Origin: Bacteroidota bacterium
GTDB lineage: Bacteria > Bacteroidota > Bacteroidia > Bacteroidales > VadinHA17
NCBI GenBank assembly: GCA_029547705.1
Contig: JAKPOU010000066.1
Span: forward strand, 1-64,000
Direction: 5' to 3'
Length of the DNA: 64,000 nucleotides
The position numbers and the translations under genes are program-made. The notes beneath the pieces were generated by a model. That model was not told the DNA's origin, ran no database searches, and worked only from the letters and a program-made list of their open reading frames with translations. Every line of letters begins with the position of its first letter. Positions within the stretch are counted from its first letter, which is position 1. Shown here piece by piece: positions 1 to 9,351 of the stretch.

Positions 1-36
1 TTCAAATTTCAGAAGTAACTCGTTGAAAATTTTCAT
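1..36 (-). CDS. Possible 5' end of a gene running off the left edge
   Basis: An ATG on the minus strand at 36-34 opens a frame with no stop through to the window edge (12 codons, beginning MKIFNELLLKFE). An AAGGAA sequence lies a few bases upstream on the same strand and could serve as a ribosome binding site. No family can be assigned from 12 residues. If real, the gene is divergent from the permease gene that starts at 155. An open frame this short could be chance. Confidence 0.3.
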   Translation of the reverse strand, partial: MKIFNELLLKFE

Positions 37-154
37 GGGTTCCTTATCTTTGATTCCAAGATATTAAAGAACTTTCGTGTCAGATGTTGGTAACTCCCTG
101 TATTTATTAACAATTTGAGTTTAAAGACAGACACTAATTAATAAATCAGTCATT

Positions 155-1156
155 ATGTTCATTCCACAAACCTATTCACTTGCAGTAATACTCTGCATTA
201 TAACAATGCTATGCTGGGGTTCCTGGGGAAATACCCAGAAACTTGCCGGTAAAACATGGCGATTTGAACTGTTTTACTGGGATTTTGTAACGGGTATACT
301 GATCTTTTCACTGCTTTTTGGCTTTACCCTCGGCAGTATCGGAGAGCACGGACGAAGTTTTGTTCCTGACATTATCCAGGCGGACGCGGGGAATATATTA
401 AATGCCTTCCTGGGAGGAGTGGTCTTCAATGCATCAAACATACTCCTGGTGGCAGCAATGGCGATCGCCGGAATGGCAGTTGCTTTTCCCGTCGGGGTAG
501 GAATAGCCCTTGCCCTTGGGGTCATCATCAATTATATTTTTACTCCGAAAGGTGATCCGGTTATACTTTTCAGCGGTCTGGCACTTATCGTTGCTGCAAT
601 AGTCATCGATGCCATAGCCTATAAAAAACACAGCACAACCCTGCAGAAGGTATCAGGAAAAGGGATCCTCCTCTCTGTCGGCGCAGGCGTTCTCATGTCA
701 CTTTTCTACCGTTTTGTGGCTTCCTCCATGGTTACTGATTTTACAAATCCCGAAGCCGGCAGACTTACTCCCTATTCGGCACTTTTCTTTTTTGCCGCCG
801 GTGTCCTTGTAAGCAATTTTCTCTTCAACTACATCCTGATGAAAAAACCGGTGGAGGGCAGCCCTCTTACATTCAGTGATTACAGGAAGGGAAGCGCAAA
901 GGTTCATCTTATAGGAATCCTGGGAGGACTGATCTGGAATCTGGGTATGTCAATGAGTATTCTGGCTGCTGACAAGGCCGGTTTTGCCATCTCTTACGGC
1001 CTGGGGCAGGGAGCAACACTTGTTGCGGCATTCTGGGGTGTATTCATCTGGAAGGAATTCAAAGGAGCCGGTAAAACAGTTAACACCCTTCTGTTCCTTA
1101 TGTTTATGGCATATCTTGCAGGACTGGCCCTGCTTGTCTATGCCGGGACCCGCTAA
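155..1156 (+). CDS. DMT-superfamily (GRP/ureide-permease-like) sugar or solute permease
   Basis: A 333-residue integral inner-membrane protein with about ten hydrophobic segments separated by short loops. The first helix carries WGSWGNTQKLAGK followed by WRFELFYWD, a pattern I associate with the drug/metabolite transporter superfamily, near the glucose/rhamnose-porter and ureide-permease branch, where many Bacteroidota members are annotated only as DMT permeases. Length and helix number fit that group. The substrate cannot be read from the sequence. Its place beside a sulfatase, rhamnosidase and fucosidase cluster suggests uptake of a monosaccharide or sugar acid, which is inference. The start has no obvious Shine-Dalgarno sequence, which is usual in this phylum. 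Confidence 0.75.
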   Translation: MFIPQTYSLAVILCIITMLCWGSWGNTQKLAGKTWRFELFYWDFVTGILIFSLLFGFTLGSIGEHGRSFVPDIIQADAGNILNAFLGGVVFNASNILLVAAMAIAGMAVAFPVGVGIALALGVIINYIFTPKGDPVILFSGLALIVAAIVIDAIAYKKHSTTLQKVSGKGILLSVGAGVLMSLFYRFVASSMVTDFTNPEAGRLTPYSALFFFAAGVLVSNFLFNYILMKKPVEGSPLTFSDYRKGSAKVHLIGILGGLIWNLGMSMSILAADKAGFAISYGLGQGATLVAAFWGVFIWKEFKGAGKTVNTLLFLMFMAYLAGLALLVYAGTR

Positions 1157-1259
1157 AACGAAAAACGGCAGCGGGACATTTTTAATGTGATCCCCCAACC
1201 TTTAACCCGGAACTCTGAAACCCCAATATATAGAATTTAATTTAAAAATGCTTTAAAAA

Positions 1260-3824
1260 ATGAAAACAAATTTGAATCAGGTTTTATCTGCGTTCTTTTT
1301 CCTGTTCATAATATCCGGATGTGGAACACATGAAAAAGCAGGCAGTGATATAAGGAAAGTGGGACCCCAGCCTGACGGCAGCATCCTTGTTCCTTCAAAC
1401 CAGTTTTTAAGGCCGGCAGGGTTTCAGGTAGAAATTCCCGGAAGACCTGTGGATCTGATTCTTACTGCCGACGAAAGATTCCTTCTGGTGAAAAACAAGA
1501 ATGATCTTGATCTGATCAGACTTATTGACAGGACTGTTTTACAATCACTGCCTTATGAAAAGAGCGGAGCTTCTTTTACCGGCATTTGTCTTTCGCCGGA
1601 CGGACGTACGGTTTATCTTACAGATGCACAGAACAATATATGTGTGGCATCACTTGATAAAAACAACATTCTGAAATGGGAGGATCCGGTTCATTTACCA
1701 GGGCCTTCATTTGGCGGATATCCTGCACCGGGTGGAGTTGCAGTAAATGATAAAGGTGATAAACTATATGTAACCCTGAGCCGTAACAATTCTTTGGGGA
1801 TAGTAACTCTTCCTTCAAAGTCGGTTTCGGAAATTCCTGTCGGAATAGCCCCTTATGATGTTATTATCCATTCCCCGTCAAAATTATATGTCAGCAACTG
1901 GGGAGGCCGTCAGCCGGAAGAAGGAGAACCGGTTTACAAAACATCCGGCAGTGATGTCCTGATTGATCCGGAAACAGGAATTGCTAACAATGGAGCTATA
2001 TCAGTGGTCGATCCGGAAAAGAAGATTCAGCTGAAAGTTATTGAAGTGGGTCTCCATCCTTCAGGTATGGCTCTCAGTCCCGATAAAAAGCTCCTTTATG
2101 TTGCCTGTGCAAACAGCGATCAGATATCGGTCATCAGTACCGATAATGACGAGGTCATTGAAACGATTTCAGTGCACATGCTTGATAATATCCCCTTCGG
2201 GAGCGGACCGGGAGACCTGACCGTATCACCTGACGGCAAATATCTGTACGTGGCTAATGGTACGGAAAATTCAATCTGTGTCATAAAAACCGGCCGGGAG
2301 GCTGAGAATGAGACTGAGGCTGAGATAGCGGGTTCAATACCGGTAGGCTGGTATCCGGGTTCTGTTGTGCTGGATAAGGCGGGCAAAACTCTGTTTGTGG
2401 CAAATGTCAAAGGCACCGGATCGAGAAATCAGAGAACTGATGCTAAAGGTTATAGTTCACATGATCACATGGGTTCCGTGTCGATAATAAAAGTTCCGGA
2501 CAGGCGGGAACTCAGGAAAATGACTGAAACAGTCAATCTGAACAACTCATATGCTGAAATGCTGAAAAAACTTAACCCCTCGAAAAAAACAAAGAAAAAA
2601 GTGCCTGTTCCCGAATTCCCGGATCAAACTTCTTTCTTCAGGCATGTTGTTTATATAATTAAGGAAAACCGCACTTACGACCAGGTTTTCGGGGATATGC
2701 CCATGGGTGACGGTGATACAAGCCTGGTACAATTCGGAAGGGAAATTACTCCTAACCATCACCTGCTTGCCGAAACTTTTGTCCTGCTGGATAATTTTTA
2801 TTGCAGTGGTGTTTTAAGTGCAGACGGACATCAATGGACAGATGAGGCATATGTGACAGATTACCTGGAAAAATCATTTGGGGGATTCACCCGCAGTTAT
2901 CCTTATGATGGCGGTGATCCCCTGGCTTATGCCAGTTCGGGCTTTATATGGGATAATGTACTCAGACACGGACTGACATTCAGGAATTACGGGGAATTTG
3001 TAGAAGCGGTGATAGAACCTGCATCGGCTACCTTTACAGATATTTATCGTGATTTCCTCGAAGGAAGCAATAAAATAACAATCCGTGCAAAAGCAAAACT
3101 GGAACAGTTAACTCCGTACACCTGTCCGACTTATATCGGTTTTCCAAACAAAGTACCGGATGTTTACCGTGCCGCTGAGTTCATTAAGGAATTGAAAGAG
3201 TTCGAAAAGAATGATAATTTTCCGAATTTCATAATAATGCTGCTTCCTAATGACCATACTTCAGGAACACGTCCCGGTATGCCAACACCACAGTCTGCGG
3301 TTGCTGACAATGATCTTGCACTTGGACAGATCGTTGAAGCAATATCAACCAGTAAATTCTGGAAAGAAACCTGTATTCTGGTTACAGAAGATGATCCTCA
3401 GGCCGGCCTCGACCATGTTGATGGCCATCGTACCGTTGGTCTGGTGATAAGTCCTTATACCAGAAGAGGAGAAGTGATATCAACCTATTATTCCCAGATT
3501 AATATGGTTCGGACAATAGAAAACATTCTCGGGCTTCCTCCTATGAACCAGCTGGATATGACTGCTGAAGCCATGACGGACTGTTTTACCGGCAAACCTG
3601 ATTTCACCCCGTACAAAGCAGTGAAAAACAATATCCCCCTTGATAATATCAATCCCCCGTTGACATCCCTCTCGGGAGATCAGCTTTACTGGGCGAAGAA
3701 ATCAATGGAGCAGGATCTTGATGATGTTGATCGTATTGACGAAGATACGTTCAACCGTATAATATGGCATGCTGTAAAAGGATATAACAGGCCTTATCCG
3801 GTTATTACTGACAGAAACTTCTGA
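1260..3824 (+). CDS. Lipoprotein with YncE-like beta-propeller and phosphoesterase (alkaline phosphatase-like) domain
   Basis: An 854-residue bipartite protein. The N-terminus is a lipoprotein signal ending in a lipobox (IISGC, Cys at about residue 21), so the protein is probably anchored in an outer or periplasmic leaflet. Residues about 50-400 hold five or more beta-propeller blades with recurring LSPDGK-LYVAN type strands (YVTN/YncE-like). The second half (from about 460) begins with KENRTYDQVFG and later has LLPNDHTSG and EDDPQAGLDHVDGHR, the metal-ligand pattern of PF04185 phosphoesterases related to phospholipase C and acid phosphatases. The natural substrate is unknown; phosphate-ester hydrolysis at the cell surface is inferred. 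It lies 103 bp after the permease gene on the same strand and may be cotranscribed with it. Confidence 0.85.
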   Translation: MKTNLNQVLSAFFFLFIISGCGTHEKAGSDIRKVGPQPDGSILVPSNQFLRPAGFQVEIPGRPVDLILTADERFLLVKNKNDLDLIRLIDRTVLQSLPYEKSGASFTGICLSPDGRTVYLTDAQNNICVASLDKNNILKWEDPVHLPGPSFGGYPAPGGVAVNDKGDKLYVTLSRNNSLGIVTLPSKSVSEIPVGIAPYDVIIHSPSKLYVSNWGGRQPEEGEPVYKTSGSDVLIDPETGIANNGAISVVDPEKKIQLKVIEVGLHPSGMALSPDKKLLYVACANSDQISVISTDNDEVIETISVHMLDNIPFGSGPGDLTVSPDGKYLYVANGTENSICVIKTGREAENETEAEIAGSIPVGWYPGSVVLDKAGKTLFVANVKGTGSRNQRTDAKGYSSHDHMGSVSIIKVPDRRELRKMTETVNLNNSYAEMLKKLNPSKKTKKKVPVPEFPDQTSFFRHVVYIIKENRTYDQVFGDMPMGDGDTSLVQFGREITPNHHLLAETFVLLDNFYCSGVLSADGHQWTDEAYVTDYLEKSFGGFTRSYPYDGGDPLAYASSGFIWDNVLRHGLTFRNYGEFVEAVIEPASATFTDIYRDFLEGSNKITIRAKAKLEQLTPYTCPTYIGFPNKVPDVYRAAEFIKELKEFEKNDNFPNFIIMLLPNDHTSGTRPGMPTPQSAVADNDLALGQIVEAISTSKFWKETCILVTEDDPQAGLDHVDGHRTVGLVISPYTRRGEVISTYYSQINMVRTIENILGLPPMNQLDMTAEAMTDCFTGKPDFTPYKAVKNNIPLDNINPPLTSLSGDQLYWAKKSMEQDLDDVDRIDEDTFNRIIWHAVKGYNRPYPVITDRNF

Positions 3825-3832
3825 CAAAAGAC

Positions 3833-3861
3833 GTCACAAAAAGTGACCCGGCTATTTCCGG
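3833..3861. terminator. Hairpin pair between convergent genes
   Basis: GTCAC (3833-3837) and GTGAC (3843-3847) flank an AAAAA loop, and a second small palindromic pair CCGG (3848-3851 and 3858-3861) follows directly. Both lie in the 42-bp gap between the converging phosphoesterase and dehydrogenase genes. The only T-run is short (TTTT at 3866-3869), so this is a weak bidirectional terminator candidate. Confidence 0.35.
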
Positions 3862-3866
3862 AAGTT

Positions 3867-4811
3867 TTACATGTTAACCACATTCACGGGACTGCCTGCC
3901 AGGAATTCCCTGACATTGCTGACCGCAATCTTCATAAGCCTTTTCCTTGCGGCCAGGGTTGCCCACGCAACATGCGGGGTTATAATACAATTCCTGGCTG
4001 AGAGAAGGGGGTTATCCTCCCCCGGCGGTTCCTGTGAAAGGACATCGAGGCACGCACCTGCAATTATTCCCTTATTGAGTGCATCAGCAAGATCCTGCTC
4101 AATAACAAGCGGGCCGCGTGCAGTATTGACGAGAAGTGCTGACGGCTTCATCATGCCAAGGCGTTCAGCATTGATCATTCCCCGTGTTTCAGGAGTGAGC
4201 GGGCAATGAAGGGAGACTATATCACTTTTCTCTAAAAGTTGTTCCAGGGAGCAGTTTTCGTAGTCACTTACCCTGCTTCTGGTATGAACCAGCACATTCA
4301 ATCCGAATACCTCCCCGATACGTGCAACTGCCTGTCCTATCTTTCCAAAACCGACAATACCCATAACGAGGCCATCAAGTTCAGTCAGGGTCTTGTCCCA
4401 GTAGCAAAAATCAATATTACGGCTCCATCTGCCGTTCCTGACACCTTCTGACAATGAACAGGGGACGTTAAAGAATTCGAGTATCAGCGCAAAAACATGC
4501 TGGGCCACGGACATTGTACTATAGGCAGGAACATTCGTTACAACAATACCCCTTTCCCGTGTAATGTCCAGGTCAACAACATTGTATCCTGTAGCCAGCA
4601 CACCAATGTATTTCAGATCCGGCAGTTTCCCGATGACATCAGACAACAGCATGGTTTTGTTTGTCAGTATAATCTCAGCTCCTGAAGCACGCCTGACTGT
4701 TTCTTCAGCAGATGTACGGTCATATATTTCCACTTCCCCCAGAGATTTCAGCCCTTCCCATGAAAGATCACCGGGATTAAGTGCGTATCCGTCAAGTACT
4801 ACAATTTTCAT
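3867..4811 (-). CDS. D-2-hydroxyacid dehydrogenase (glycerate/phosphoglycerate dehydrogenase family)
   Basis: A cytoplasmic NAD(P)-dependent oxidoreductase of 314 residues, the usual length for the short D-2-hydroxyacid dehydrogenases. The Rossmann motif is VGFGKIGQAVARIG (about 150-163). The catalytic set is present: Arg in NTARGPLV (about 230), Glu in SQEPPG (about 260), and His in ITPHVAW (about 280). Members interconvert 2-oxoacids and D-2-hydroxyacids such as hydroxypyruvate and D-glycerate. In this sugar-catabolic setting it may reduce a short 2-oxoacid produced from a sugar acid, which is inference. It is downstream of the sulfatase on the same strand but separated from it by 187 bp containing a strong terminator-like hairpin, so it may have its own promoter. 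Confidence 0.88.
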   Translation of the reverse strand: MKIVVLDGYALNPGDLSWEGLKSLGEVEIYDRTSAEETVRRASGAEIILTNKTMLLSDVIGKLPDLKYIGVLATGYNVVDLDITRERGIVVTNVPAYSTMSVAQHVFALILEFFNVPCSLSEGVRNGRWSRNIDFCYWDKTLTELDGLVMGIVGFGKIGQAVARIGEVFGLNVLVHTRSRVSDYENCSLEQLLEKSDIVSLHCPLTPETRGMINAERLGMMKPSALLVNTARGPLVIEQDLADALNKGIIAGACLDVLSQEPPGEDNPLLSARNCIITPHVAWATLAARKRLMKIAVSNVREFLAGSPVNVVNM

Positions 4812-4847
4812 ATGGTTTTTTTAATTCCGGATTATCCACAAATACTT

Positions 4848-4886
4848 AAAAAAAGTGTATTTGTTCCTCCCGTGCAACAAATACAC
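4848..4886 (-). terminator. Rho-independent terminator downstream of the sulfatase gene
   Basis: There is a perfect 11-bp inverted repeat: GTGTATTTGTT at 4855-4865 and AACAAATACAC at 4876-4886, with a 10-nt loop. On the minus strand the stem is followed at once by seven T residues (the A-run at 4848-4854). It lies about 110 bp past the sulfatase stop and about 40 bp before the dehydrogenase start. An operator for the dehydrogenase gene is the main alternative reading of such a symmetric element. Confidence 0.6.
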
Positions 4887-4998
4887 ATTTCCTGTACAAT
4901 AATAGAAAAAAACCGGGATTTTCGAAGCAGAAACAGCTCTTTTTCCTGCCCGGGAAATCTGCCAGACCTGGTTTTGCCTGAATCACAGAAGAAGCCGT

Positions 4999-6483
4999 TT
5001 AGTCTTCCTGCCCGTCCTGTCCGAAATACTTTTTCAGGGTATATTCCGGCTGCCACCTGTCTGGTTTCCTTACAAGCTTCCTGTAATCGTAATCAGACGG
5101 TTTTATTTCCCGGGCAGTCAGTGGAACTGTATCACCTGTGCTTTGCTGCCATTTCTTCATAATCTCGAGCAGAGCCTCTGTCTTTCCGGCAAAGGTCTCA
5201 TCTTCCGCAAGATTATCCGTCTCCAGCGGATCATTCGCAAGATTGAACAGTTGTGTCTTATCGAGCTCAGGATAGCGTATCAGTTTCCATTCCTTTGTTC
5301 TTACAGCCCTGACCGTGTTGCGGTATGCCGTGAAAAGGGATGACCGTACCTCCTTCGATTCCCTTGTGATTACCGGAACCAGGTTTTCGCCATCTGTTCC
5401 TTCCGGAAACGGTATATGTGCCAGTCCGGTCAGGGTAGGATAGATATCGAGAAGGTAAACAAGGGCATCGGATATTTTTCCTTCCGGAACTCCCGGTCCG
5501 GCAATGATAAAGGGTACATTCATGCTGTGCTCATAAAGATTCTGTTTTCCTATAAGTCCGTGGCTTCCCAGGGCCAGGCCATTATCGGCTGCATACACAA
5601 TTATTGTATTTTCATACAATCCTTTTTCCTTCAGCGTGCGGATTATTTCACCGACTTTTGCATCCAGATGTGATATCAGTCCGTAATAATCAGCCAGTAT
5701 TGATTTGATTATCTGAGGATCACGGGGCCAGTCCGTAAGAAGCTCATCCCTTACCATGAGATCATCGAAAGCGAAGGGATGCAGGGGGAGAAAATTTCCC
5801 GGCAGTTCCACGGAAGCAGGAGAATACATGTCAATATAATCCTCCCGCGGCGAAAAAGGATCGTGCGGTGCAGTGAAGGCAACATAGCAGAAAAACGGGT
5901 TTTTCCTGTCCCCGTCCGCATAATCCCTGATAAATTCCATTGCCGCATCGCCGATAATATCGGTGGAAAAACCTTTATAGACCGGCTCGGATAATTTTCC
6001 GTCGTCACCCAGATCACATACGGGAATATTAAAATGATCAGCCATTCCTCCAAGGTAAATATTTCTGCCTTTTTGAAATGAAGCTTCAAAAGCACTTTTC
6101 TCATTATGCCATTTGCCTGTTCCGAATGTAACATAACCATGTTCCGCAAAATGCATTGGCATTGTTTTCACGCCGTCAAGCCTGTCATACACGTTGAACA
6201 GGTATTTCCCGCTGAGCAGCATTGCCCGGCTCGGAGCCGAAATGGCGCCGTGATGCCCTCCCATGACGTAGCAGTTGAGGAAGCGGACACCATTCCCGGC
6301 AAGATTGTCAATATTAGGGGTTCTTATGTACCTGTTCCCCGAACACCCCAGCGCATCTGCCCTCTGGTCGTCGGTAAAAATTACAAGCACATTTGGTTTG
6401 CCATCATCCCTGCGGCACGAAACAACGGATGTCAGTACCGATATGCCGCAAATACATCCGGTAAGCAGCTGAAGATTATTCAT
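4999..6483 (-). CDS. S-type sulfatase, lipoprotein
   Basis: A 494-residue type I (formylglycine) sulfatase that removes sulfate esters, probably from a carbohydrate. A signal peptide ends in a lipobox-like VVSC (Cys23), which places it outside the cytoplasm as a lipoprotein. The metal site begins with FTDDQRAD (36-43). The maturation motif is S82-A-P84-S-R86, so the residue oxidised to formylglycine is serine rather than cysteine. Family knowledge says this requires an anaerobic radical-SAM maturase (anSME), which is not in this window. Further conserved elements are TAPHDPF, YAADNGLALGSHG and a C-terminal EWKLIRYP. Its stop is on the dehydrogenase side, and its start is 23 bp from the stop of the rhamnosidase gene, so the two probably form an operon. 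Confidence 0.92.
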   Translation of the reverse strand: MNNLQLLTGCICGISVLTSVVSCRRDDGKPNVLVIFTDDQRADALGCSGNRYIRTPNIDNLAGNGVRFLNCYVMGGHHGAISAPSRAMLLSGKYLFNVYDRLDGVKTMPMHFAEHGYVTFGTGKWHNEKSAFEASFQKGRNIYLGGMADHFNIPVCDLGDDGKLSEPVYKGFSTDIIGDAAMEFIRDYADGDRKNPFFCYVAFTAPHDPFSPREDYIDMYSPASVELPGNFLPLHPFAFDDLMVRDELLTDWPRDPQIIKSILADYYGLISHLDAKVGEIIRTLKEKGLYENTIIVYAADNGLALGSHGLIGKQNLYEHSMNVPFIIAGPGVPEGKISDALVYLLDIYPTLTGLAHIPFPEGTDGENLVPVITRESKEVRSSLFTAYRNTVRAVRTKEWKLIRYPELDKTQLFNLANDPLETDNLAEDETFAGKTEALLEIMKKWQQSTGDTVPLTAREIKPSDYDYRKLVRKPDRWQPEYTLKKYFGQDGQED

Positions 6484-6506
6484 AGGAATTTGTTTAATTT
6501 ATTAAT

Positions 6507-9257
6507 TTACATAGTGCTTTCAAATCTGTATTTTCCGGAGCCCACTTCATAAACAGCATGTCTGCCGGTGAATTCCCTGAATATTATGCCTGATCTCTTC
6601 CCGGTCCGTCTCCCGTTCTCTCTTACCGGACCTTTATCACCACATGGCAGGTAAATAATTGCAGATGAACCCACCGGAACATTGATTTCCGTGAAGAATT
6701 TATTATTCTGCTTTTCCCAGCTGATTGAAGCCATTCCGTACGGAGTCAGATTCTCATAGGAACAATGTGTGATTTCATCTACCGGTCCGGGGCAGAACAC
6801 TATTCTCCGGTAACCCGGGTCTGCGGGATCGGCATTCATTCCTGCAAGATTTCTGTACAGCCATACAATTCCGCCGCCGAACATCGGATGATTGCCTGAG
6901 AGGGGCTGGTCCCACTGCTCCCACATTGTCGTCGCACCCTGTTCAAGCCAGTAACCGTATGAGGGCATAGTCCGCTTATTCATAGCTTCAAAGGCCAGGT
7001 CATGCAGTCCGTTCGCCGATAACACCTCAAAAAAGAACCTGGTGCCGAAAATTCCTGTATCCAGATTACCTTTGTCTGCTTTAATATCATCGGCCAAGAC
7101 CTTTATTACTTTTTTCTTTATCTCTTCAGGAACTCCCATTTTAAGGGCAATTATATTGCCTCCGTATCTGCCAAAAGTACCATTCACCTGATCATAAAAT
7201 TCCGACATGAATGCAGTTCTTGTCTTTTCCGCCAGATTCCCGTATATAGCTTCATCCTGGTGATTACCGAGTATCCCGGCAACCCTTGAAATAATATCTG
7301 CACAGTACCACAGGTAAAACGTATGCACCATGTTGTCAGGCGGCAGTTTATACGGGGCCATCCAGTCTCCCAGGTTCATCCAGCGAAGGACTTTGCCGTC
7401 CCTGCCCACGGCCTGCGAAAACATGATGCCTTTTTCATCTGTCCATGAAAGCATGTATTTCACATAACCTTTCATGGCCTCATAGCTGTCCCGGAGAATA
7501 TCCCTGTCTCCATAGTGAACCCAGAACTCCCAGGGCATTATGCAGATGGCTGCCCCCCATGCAACACCACCGCCGCATCCGGGCTGCCATGGAGCACCAT
7601 TCGGCACATAGCCGGTTTGGGGATTGGATGCACCGATGATATCATGTATCCATTTGTTGTAAAATGCCCTAGCATCGAAATTGTGTATTACGGTAACGCA
7701 GGCTGCCTGGCCATCGCCGGTATATGGTGATCTTTCCCTGTTCGGGCAGTCACTTGCGATTCCCCCGTGCATATTGTCGGTCTGGCTTCTCCACCATATC
7801 CTGTTAATGTCTTCAAGCAGTCCGGCGGAGCATTTAAATTTTCCGCTTGTCTCAATCCGGGTATAGACTGCCTCGGCTGTAACCTGTCCGTCTTTCAGTT
7901 CTCCCGGCCAGTTCAGGATTTCCACCTCCCGGAACACAAACCAGTTAAATCGTGCATGATAGGATTCATCTCCGCTGCCTTTCATGATATAGCTGTTTTC
8001 TCCCGACGGAACCCGGTGAATATATCTGATTTCAATCTTCCTGCCGGCTTCACCGTTCATATTCTTCAGATGGACCCAGCCTGATATCTCCTGCCCGAAA
8101 TCAATCCTGTAGTTACCCTCCCCGGTTTTTTCCGTTTTAACTGGTTTAAGCACTTCCATAACACGGTCAGGACAGGCCGTATGAGCTATCATTTTACCTT
8201 CAGGGGCCTTTTTCAGAACTGCGTTTTCCCAGCCGTAATCTTTGAATCCGGAAGAACACCAGCCTGCCTGTTCCAGACGGGCATCATAATGTTCCCCGTA
8301 AAAGACCATATCCATAAGTATGGGACTTTCCGAACATTTCCATGTTTCATCACTGATAACAGTCTCCTCACTTCCGTCATCATAGCTGATATGCAGTTGC
8401 ATGATAAAACGGGGTGTCCCGTATGAGCCTGCCCAGTATTTTGCCGGATTGTAAAAACCATTCCCCAGAATTGCTCCCAGCACATTAGGTCCCTCTGTAA
8501 GTTTATCACTTACATCATAGGCCAGGTACATCACCCTGTATTCCCTGAAATTATCATCCAGGGGAATATTTTCCAGAGGCAGGGAGGGCCGCTTTCCGTA
8601 GTTTGTCTGATTCGGTACCAGGACATCCTCACCAACTTTTTCCCCGTTCAGCCAGAACTCAAAATATCCCAGTCCGGTAACATAAGCAACCGCACGGGCA
8701 ACCTTCCCCGAAACACTGAATTCTTTTCTGAGAAGTGGTGCAGGCGGCGGTAATTGTCCGGGCAGACCGGCACCGGGATTTGATGGCTTCGGCAGAGCTT
8801 CCTCTCCCTGCCACGGCGGACCAATCCATTTTGCCTTCCAGTCAGCCTCCCTGAGAAGGCCCATTCTCCAGAACGCGGGTTCGCTCCATCCGGATATTTT
8901 GTCATTTTTATCCCATACCCTCACCTGCCACCAGCATTCCTGTCCGGAAACAAGCGGTTTGCCGCCATACCTCACATTAAACGACTGATCCGACAAAACC
9001 TTGCCGCTGCTCCACAATCCGGCACTACCTGAAATGAGCTGTTCTCTCGTCCCTGCAACCCTTATCTCCCATGCTGTCTGAATCTGCCCCCTCTCACCCT
9101 CCTCTGCAATATTTACCCATGAAAGCCTCGGATTTGCAGCATCAATCACCGGGGGATCAGTGAGGTATTCACATGTCAGCCTGGTTGGAAAAATCTTGGC
9201 ATGCAGGCATTGAAATGATGCTGTAAACAAAAAGAAAAGGATGGCAAGTATTTTCAT
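6507..9257 (-). CDS. GH78 alpha-L-rhamnosidase
   Basis: A 916-residue secreted glycoside hydrolase with the layout of GH78: signal peptide (1-20), N-terminal fibronectin-like region (about 24-135), carbohydrate-binding beta-sandwich domains (about 170-470), an alpha/alpha six-barrel (about 480-810) and a C-terminal beta domain. The catalytic-region motif DCPNRERSPYTGD (503-515) matches the family's DCPxREkRgWTGD element with SPY in place of RGW. The second glutamate is in GATTMWEQWD (E780). The expected reaction is release of terminal alpha-L-rhamnose. It sits between the sulfatase and beta-helix genes on the same strand, which suggests a rhamnose-containing, possibly sulfated or pectic polysaccharide target. 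Confidence 0.93.
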   Translation of the reverse strand: MKILAILFFLFTASFQCLHAKIFPTRLTCEYLTDPPVIDAANPRLSWVNIAEEGERGQIQTAWEIRVAGTREQLISGSAGLWSSGKVLSDQSFNVRYGGKPLVSGQECWWQVRVWDKNDKISGWSEPAFWRMGLLREADWKAKWIGPPWQGEEALPKPSNPGAGLPGQLPPPAPLLRKEFSVSGKVARAVAYVTGLGYFEFWLNGEKVGEDVLVPNQTNYGKRPSLPLENIPLDDNFREYRVMYLAYDVSDKLTEGPNVLGAILGNGFYNPAKYWAGSYGTPRFIMQLHISYDDGSEETVISDETWKCSESPILMDMVFYGEHYDARLEQAGWCSSGFKDYGWENAVLKKAPEGKMIAHTACPDRVMEVLKPVKTEKTGEGNYRIDFGQEISGWVHLKNMNGEAGRKIEIRYIHRVPSGENSYIMKGSGDESYHARFNWFVFREVEILNWPGELKDGQVTAEAVYTRIETSGKFKCSAGLLEDINRIWWRSQTDNMHGGIASDCPNRERSPYTGDGQAACVTVIHNFDARAFYNKWIHDIIGASNPQTGYVPNGAPWQPGCGGGVAWGAAICIMPWEFWVHYGDRDILRDSYEAMKGYVKYMLSWTDEKGIMFSQAVGRDGKVLRWMNLGDWMAPYKLPPDNMVHTFYLWYCADIISRVAGILGNHQDEAIYGNLAEKTRTAFMSEFYDQVNGTFGRYGGNIIALKMGVPEEIKKKVIKVLADDIKADKGNLDTGIFGTRFFFEVLSANGLHDLAFEAMNKRTMPSYGYWLEQGATTMWEQWDQPLSGNHPMFGGGIVWLYRNLAGMNADPADPGYRRIVFCPGPVDEITHCSYENLTPYGMASISWEKQNNKFFTEINVPVGSSAIIYLPCGDKGPVRENGRRTGKRSGIIFREFTGRHAVYEVGSGKYRFESTM

Positions 9258-9351
9258 GAGAAGTTAATATTAAAAATGGAACTTGGATATCCATTGATTT
9301 ATTCATCAGTCTCCCGAATAACCAATATTTCCATGATGGTTCCAGGAGAGA

